Made by a program: the position numbers and the translations under genes. From NCBI GenBank assembly GCA_029204225.1, contig CM055099.1:68441084-68505083 (forward strand): 64,000 nucleotides of DNA, given 5' to 3'. How positions within the stretch are numbered: the stretch's first letter is position 1; each line of letters begins with the position of its first letter. The notes beneath the pieces were generated by a model. That model ran no database searches. It was not told the origin of the DNA and worked only from the letters and a program-made list of their open reading frames with translations. This DNA comes from Diphasiastrum complanatum (Eukaryota > Streptophyta > Lycopodiopsida > Lycopodiales > Lycopodiaceae). Below, one piece after another: positions 59,217 to 64,000 of this stretch.

Positions 59217-59377
59217 GCTACCAGGGTTTGCTTTTTGCATATCCAGCTGATTGCAGCTCCGCATGCTATTGTACATCCTCCAGTAATGGACTTGCTATCA
59301 TCCTTGCAGCTCGCCCAGCTCGCATCACTGTAGTGATGCAACTCGAATCCTTTCTCCTCGTTTCTAGCTCTGTAGGT

Positions 59378-60385
59378 TTATCCAATATTTTGGGTACCCT
59401 TCAGATACTGTAGGATTTGTTTGGCCATTTGCCAATGTGCTAGACCAGGATTGGAACAAAATTGGCTCAATGTGTAAACAGAGAAGGCCAGATCCGGTCT
59501 AGTACAAATTGTCAAGTACATCAGACTCCCGATTAAGTTCTGGTAGGGTATACCTGCCATCTTCTGTTCTTCCTCTTTTGTTTTTGGGCAATCCTGTTTC
59601 GTGAGCTTGGCTCCAGCTATTATTGGTGTGGCTTTTTCTTTGTAATCCATCATGTGGTACTGCTTCAGCACTTTTCTGGCGTATTCTGACTGACTCAAGT
59701 GCATTTCGCCATTTGTTCAATCTCTTCTGATCTCCAACCCTAGACATTTTGTTGCTTCTCCAAGATCTGTGATTTTGTAGCTTTCAGAAATCTTACTCTT
59801 CGTGGCTTTGATCAGCATCAAGGAATTTCCTATCATCAACGAATCATCCACAGAAATGGTCAATATCACAAAATCCTTTCCTACTCTTTTGATGTAGACA
59901 TTACAGTCTGGTTGAGTAGGGTTGAAGTCTAGAGACTTTAGAAGACCATCAAGCTTTTTGTACCAGGCCTGGGATGCATGTTTTAGACCGTAGATGCATC
60001 TCTGCAATCGACAGACATATTGTCTGTTGTCGGGATCTTCATAGCCTTCAGGTTGCTTCATGAAGATTTCCTCCTCTAGATCTCCGTGGAGAAAGACTGT
60101 TTTCACGTCAATCTAGTGAATTTCCAGATCGTACTGAGTGGCGTATGCAAGGAGTAGTCTTATGCTTGTCATCTTTACCATGTGTGAATATGTGTCAAAA
60201 TAGTCGACACCATATCTCTGCGTGTATCCCTTTGCGACAAGCCTTGCCTTGTAGCAGCCAATAGTGCTATCTGATTTTAGCTTTTTCTTGTACACCCACT
60301 TGCAGTTGACTATTTTTCTGTTTTTTGGCAATGGCTCTAATGTCCATGCCTCGTTTTGCCTCATCGACTCGATCTCCTCTGACAT
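59378..60385 (-). pseudogene. copia RT remnant
   Basis: AWTLEPLPKNRKIVNCKWVY, YKARLVAKGYTQRYGVDY, EEIFMKQPEGYEDP, DFVILTISVDDSLMIGNSL (altered YVDD block), LTKQDCPKTKEEEQKM and YLTICTRPDLAFSV in order. Fossil. Confidence 0.85.
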
Positions 60386-60550
60386 TGCCTGCTTCTAGAA
60401 TACTCCTTCTGGACTCTGGATAGCTTTTTGGTATGTTGTTGGCTCTTCTGTAAAGCCGCGGTACTCGAACTGCATGTCTTCGCTCCATTGAAGATTGTCA
60501 GAATAGCGGTCTGGAGCTCTTCTTTGTCTTGTTGACCTTCAAGGTTCGTT

Positions 60551-61783
60551 TTATCGCTGCTCGAACATTTCTTGTTCATGGGGTCTATCCTTTGCTTCCT
60601 GCTGCTCTGGAATCTGGGGCTCTGCATTCTGATTTGATGTATGTCCTCGATCTCCCTCTTGAATAGGCAGCAATGTGAAGATCTCATGGCCTCTTTCGTC
60701 TTTCAGTCCAAGGAATGTGGACTCATCGAACTTCACATCTCTGTTCGAAACAGCCTTCTTCGTGGTTGGATTGTAGAGTCTGTACACATGTATTCCGTTT
60801 AAGAAGCCGACCATGATTGTTTGCTCGGATTTGTCATTGAGCTTGCTTCTCTTTTTCTTTGAAATGTGCTTGTATGCAGCACATCCAAACACTCGTACGT
60901 ATGACAGATCAGGCTTTCTGCCTGTCCACATTTCGTATGGTGTTTTGTTCTCCAGCGTTGTCGTTGTAGATCTGTTCTGCAAGTATACAGCTGCAGCTAT
61001 TGTCGCGGCCTAGAATTGACCTGGCAATTGAGCCTGTGCCATCATGCATCTGGCTCCTCCAACTAGCAATTGTTTTTTCTTTCTGCCACACCGTTGTATT
61101 CTGGTGTGTATGCAGGAGTAAATTGGTGTTCGATCCCCTGTTCTTCGCAGAATCTTGAGAACTTTGTGCTTTTGTATTCACCTCCATTGTCAGATCTAAG
61201 GATCTGTATCTTTTTTGAGGTGTGTCGCTCTGCGAATGCCACAAACTTCTTGAAAGAATCAAATACTTCGAATTTCTTCTTTAAGTAGTAGATTGTGGTC
61301 ATTCGGCTGTAATCATCTATGAATGTTAAAAAAATATCTCGAACCTGAGAGCGAATATGTTTTCATCGGTCCACACACATCAGAGTGGATGAGCCCAAGA
61401 ACTTCTTTGGCTCTTCTTCTCTCGTGTGTGAATGGATTCCGATGTTGCTTGCCTTTTTTACAAGCTTCGCAGAACTCAGCCTCTGGCCTTAAAATCTTGA
61501 GACCTGTGACAATGTCCTTTTCGCTCATGTCATACAGGCTCCACTTGTTCAGATGATACATTCTTCTATGCCAGAGCTGATCTTCGTTTTCTGAAGCATT
61601 TAATATGCTTTCAGAGTTGCTGATTATTTTGGCCTGGTAGAGATTTCCTTCTCTGCATTCGACCGTCAACAACTTGTTTGTCATCTTCTCGATCATACAA
61701 CAAGTGTTGTCGTCGAACAAAATTCGAATGCCTAGATCTGCCATCTTGGAGACAAATAGCAGATCCTTTCTGACTGAGGGCAC
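60551..61783 (-). pseudogene. copia integrase remnant
   Basis: LWHRRMYHLNKWSLYDM and CEACKKGKQHRNPF (zinc region), LIHSDVCGPMKTYSLSGSRY, LRSDNGGEYKSTKF and YTPEYNGVAERKNN (core D, D, E blocks), TPYEMWTGRKPDLSYVRVFG. Fossil, several breaks. Confidence 0.85.
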
Positions 61784-61828
61784 ATAGAGTGCTCCTGGCA
61801 GCTCTGCTTGGTCTGACAGTGTTCGTAG

Positions 61829-62300
61829 CTATAAGGGACCGATGCCTTTGACATCGTGTCTGCTTCCATCGCCTAGAATTACTGCTCTGTCATTTTTGAG
61901 TTCGCAAAAGTTGATCAAGATCTTCTTGTTGTAGGTTATGTGAGATGTTGCTCCTGAATCGATGACTACATCGTACTCGTGTTCAGAGTAGCTTGTCGAA
62001 GCATCGTCGAGTATCGTGAAAGCTTCGTCACCTCTTTCAACATCCTTTGATGACTCTGCAACGTTTGTCTTTTCAACTTTGTTTTTCTTTTTTGGGTTGA
62101 ATCTGCAGTCATATGTAGAAATGCCCTTTCTTCTTGCAGTGCATGCAAGGTATTGCTGGATTGAACCAGCATTTGTTGGCCGTATGGCCTGGTTTGTGGC
62201 AGTGATCGCAGGAAGAAGATTGTTGATTTGAGGACATCGTCTTCTCAAATCTTGTCTTGTTTTTGTTCTTCTTTCGTAAAGAAAGCCTTCTCTTGATCAC
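61829..62300 (-). pseudogene. copia gag zinc knuckles and protease remnant
   Basis: CDHCHKPGHTANKCW and CMHCKKKGHFYIYDCRF are CCHC-type knuckles; DVVIDSGATSHITYNKKIL is the protease motif. Fossil. Confidence 0.85.
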
Positions 62301-62462
62301 TCGACCAGATGCCTTCGCCCTTCAGGAGTGTTTTGATTTTTGAATTTCCAGATTCTGTAATTTGCACCATCAAGACTGATTGCTACTCTGGTCTGAATTA
62401 TCATAGCCATATTGTGTTGTCTAGAAGAATCACTGCTGGGATATCAGTAGTGATAACCTGTA

Positions 62463-62475
62463 GGCTCTGATACCA
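62463..62475 (-). promoter_or_regulatory. primer-binding site, initiator-Met tRNA type
   Basis: The minus strand reads TGGTATCAGAGCC, abutting an LTR that starts TGTCGTGGAAGC on the plus strand. Confidence 0.9.
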
Positions 62476-62960
62476 TGTCGTGGAAGCTTTTTCTTGTTTT
62501 GTATTCGTCCTCTTTTCTGATTCGCAAACAATTTTCTCTCTTTGAATTTTCTTTTTGTGCAAAAGCTCTTACGGGATCCCAAACACTCGACTATGCATCA
62601 CAGAACATGTTTTATTCTAGCAATCAAGAGACACAACACAAGGCCAAGAGATACACGAAATAGAGTGACTATATTGTCAGTTTGGTTTTAGATTGAGATC
62701 GTCAGTGTCTCGCTCATTGGCGGAATGACTCTCTGCTCTTTCGCTGTGTTTTGCTCGTTGGTAGACTTTCATGCACAGTTATGGTATTTTTGCTTTCTTA
62801 CTTTATTTGTACGTCTCTCTCTATTTCTTACAAATCTCTGTATCCACTATCTCTCTTCTTGTTATGATTTAGAGAGGATCGTTTATACCTCCACTGTGTG
62901 GAGTTTACAAGATAGCTAAACGTAGAATCACAAGACTAGTTAACGCTAATCAACTAGTTA
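62476..62960 (-). repeat. 5' LTR of copia element
   Basis: Starts TGTCGTGGAAGC directly beside the primer site. The far end is not defined by a partner LTR, so the given end is approximate and the LTR may reach beyond 63200. Confidence 0.55.
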
Positions 62961-64000
62961 GTTAGTCTCCGTTGTTGCTATTCGTTTCAGTTGGGCATGA
63001 AGCCCGTTGAGCTGCCAGCTGGCAACGCGTAAGATTTCTCTTCGTGTGTTTTTGTTCTTTTTGTTTCTTTTCGTAGTTTTCGTCTTGCATCCATTTTGTG
63101 CTTTGCGGTCCTGGAAGTGTGTTTACGATTCGCGATTGATTCGCGAATCGTTCATGCTTCGAGTCAAAGACACGTTGACTATCGCGAATTGTTCTCGTTC
63201 GACCTTCGTGTCTTGTTCGTGCTGCGACAAAGTTGTAGGAGTTCACCATTTTTTACAGGCTTTCCCTCCAAAATGTAAACCCTACTATTTTTGGGTCTAG
63301 ATTCAATGTACCCAACATTTAAATTGGAATCTACTTGAACTCGACTTCCGACTTTCCCACACTTTCCAAAAGTGTTTATTCAAATAAAATTTAGACGAAT
63401 TAACTTTGAAAAGTCAAACTCTAAGTCTGATATAAAGTTTGCCTCAATTTGCCTAATATAGAAATGTAGCATATATGACTAAACTAGTTGAATCTTTCAA
63501 AAAATCTATGCCTAAGTCATTTAGATAGATCATATAGGTTGTACATCTCGTTTAATTTGGAAACTAGTGGTTAAATTGGCCAAAAAATAGTTTAGTATTG
63601 CCACATGGCACTATTCTAGTGGTAGAAAACGATATATCACATGGGTAGGAGTGATTTCCCACGTGTGAAATGTCAAGAATAAAGTTCAGATCCATTGTAT
63701 AAAGATTTCATTTGAGTCAAATGTCAAATTTTCTAAATTGTAGGTGTTATCTCCTAGATTGTAGGAATCTAGATGGTCAACACTAGCCACCAATGATGAT
63801 GTGGCAAATTAGTGGAATCTTAGCCAAAGTGGATATGGATAAGCACTATGAGCTGTCTCACACATGCTGGATATGGCTTAGAAAGAGATTATGAAGATTT
63901 TGTATATCATCCATGTGAGATCCATTTGGAGGCTAATGATAAGAAACATTAATTTGGGAGCAATTTTGGTGTTTTCACTCTCTTAAGCAAGTTCTTTGTG
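62961..64000. other. spacer to window end, no gene seen
   Basis: TTCGCGA-type palindromes cluster at 63127-63190 (GATTCGCGATTGATTCGCGA). From 63300 the DNA is AT-rich, with one ACGTGTG word near 63660 and no supportable coding frame. Confidence 0.5.

Larger units (their letters stand above)
59215..62475 (-). mobile_element. Ty1/copia internal region, 3' truncated
   Basis: From the primer site leftward: gag zinc knuckles, protease, integrase, RT and the first part of RNase H, which stops at about 59215 (ISWICKKQTLVAA). No 3' LTR is present. Several breaks divide the frames. Of a different copia lineage from the other copies in the window, judged by its two zinc-knuckle-like clusters. Confidence 0.85.

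Overview
The window looks like a stretch of nuclear DNA from a land plant with a large, repeat-filled genome. Three things point there: Ty1/copia and chromodomain-bearing Ty3/gypsy (chromovirus) retrotransposons primed by initiator-Met tRNA, plant-type splice sites, and a histone H3 variant whose helix region resembles plant CENH3. I see no marker that fixes the lineage, and no rRNA, tRNA, CRISPR array or bacterial operon.

Layout. 1-2.9 kb: GC-rich tandem repeats, then AT-rich spacer. 2.9-12.9 kb: a LINE tail, a copia element (3.9-10.5 kb) with a second, shrunken copia inside it, and the 3' half of a third copia. 12.9-14.8 kb: a 24-bp minisatellite and an LTR with an Asp-tRNA-type primer site. 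15.1-22.4 kb: a gene island holding three copies (A, B, C) of an unrecognised three-exon gene family, a transposase-like two-exon fragment, and a histone H3/CENH3-like gene remnant that stops at a GA microsatellite. 23-37.4 kb: four copia remnants, a gypsy fragment, a MITE, and one intact orphan ORF (about 301 codons) at 30.4-31.3 kb. 37.4-50.1 kb: a gypsy nest whose order of insertion can be read from exact target duplications. 50-59.2 kb: a second gene island with a Q/S-rich, His/Cys-rich orphan ORF, a foldback hairpin, copy D of the three-exon family, a convergent four-exon degenerate gene, an array of 17-bp motifs and a duplicated ACGTG-rich promoter-like segment. 59.2-63 kb: another copia element.

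The most interesting material is in the two gene islands. Copy B (18247-19600) keeps a reading frame across three exons for 390 residues with only one in-frame TGA. Copies A and D share its intron positions and appear to share upstream sequence with each other. A histone-tail look-alike follows B directly, a transposase-like module lies between A and B, and a degenerate gene faces D. This may be an undescribed multigene mobile element or a fast-evolving chromatin-related gene cluster. That linkage is inference; the gene structures themselves are read from the sequence.
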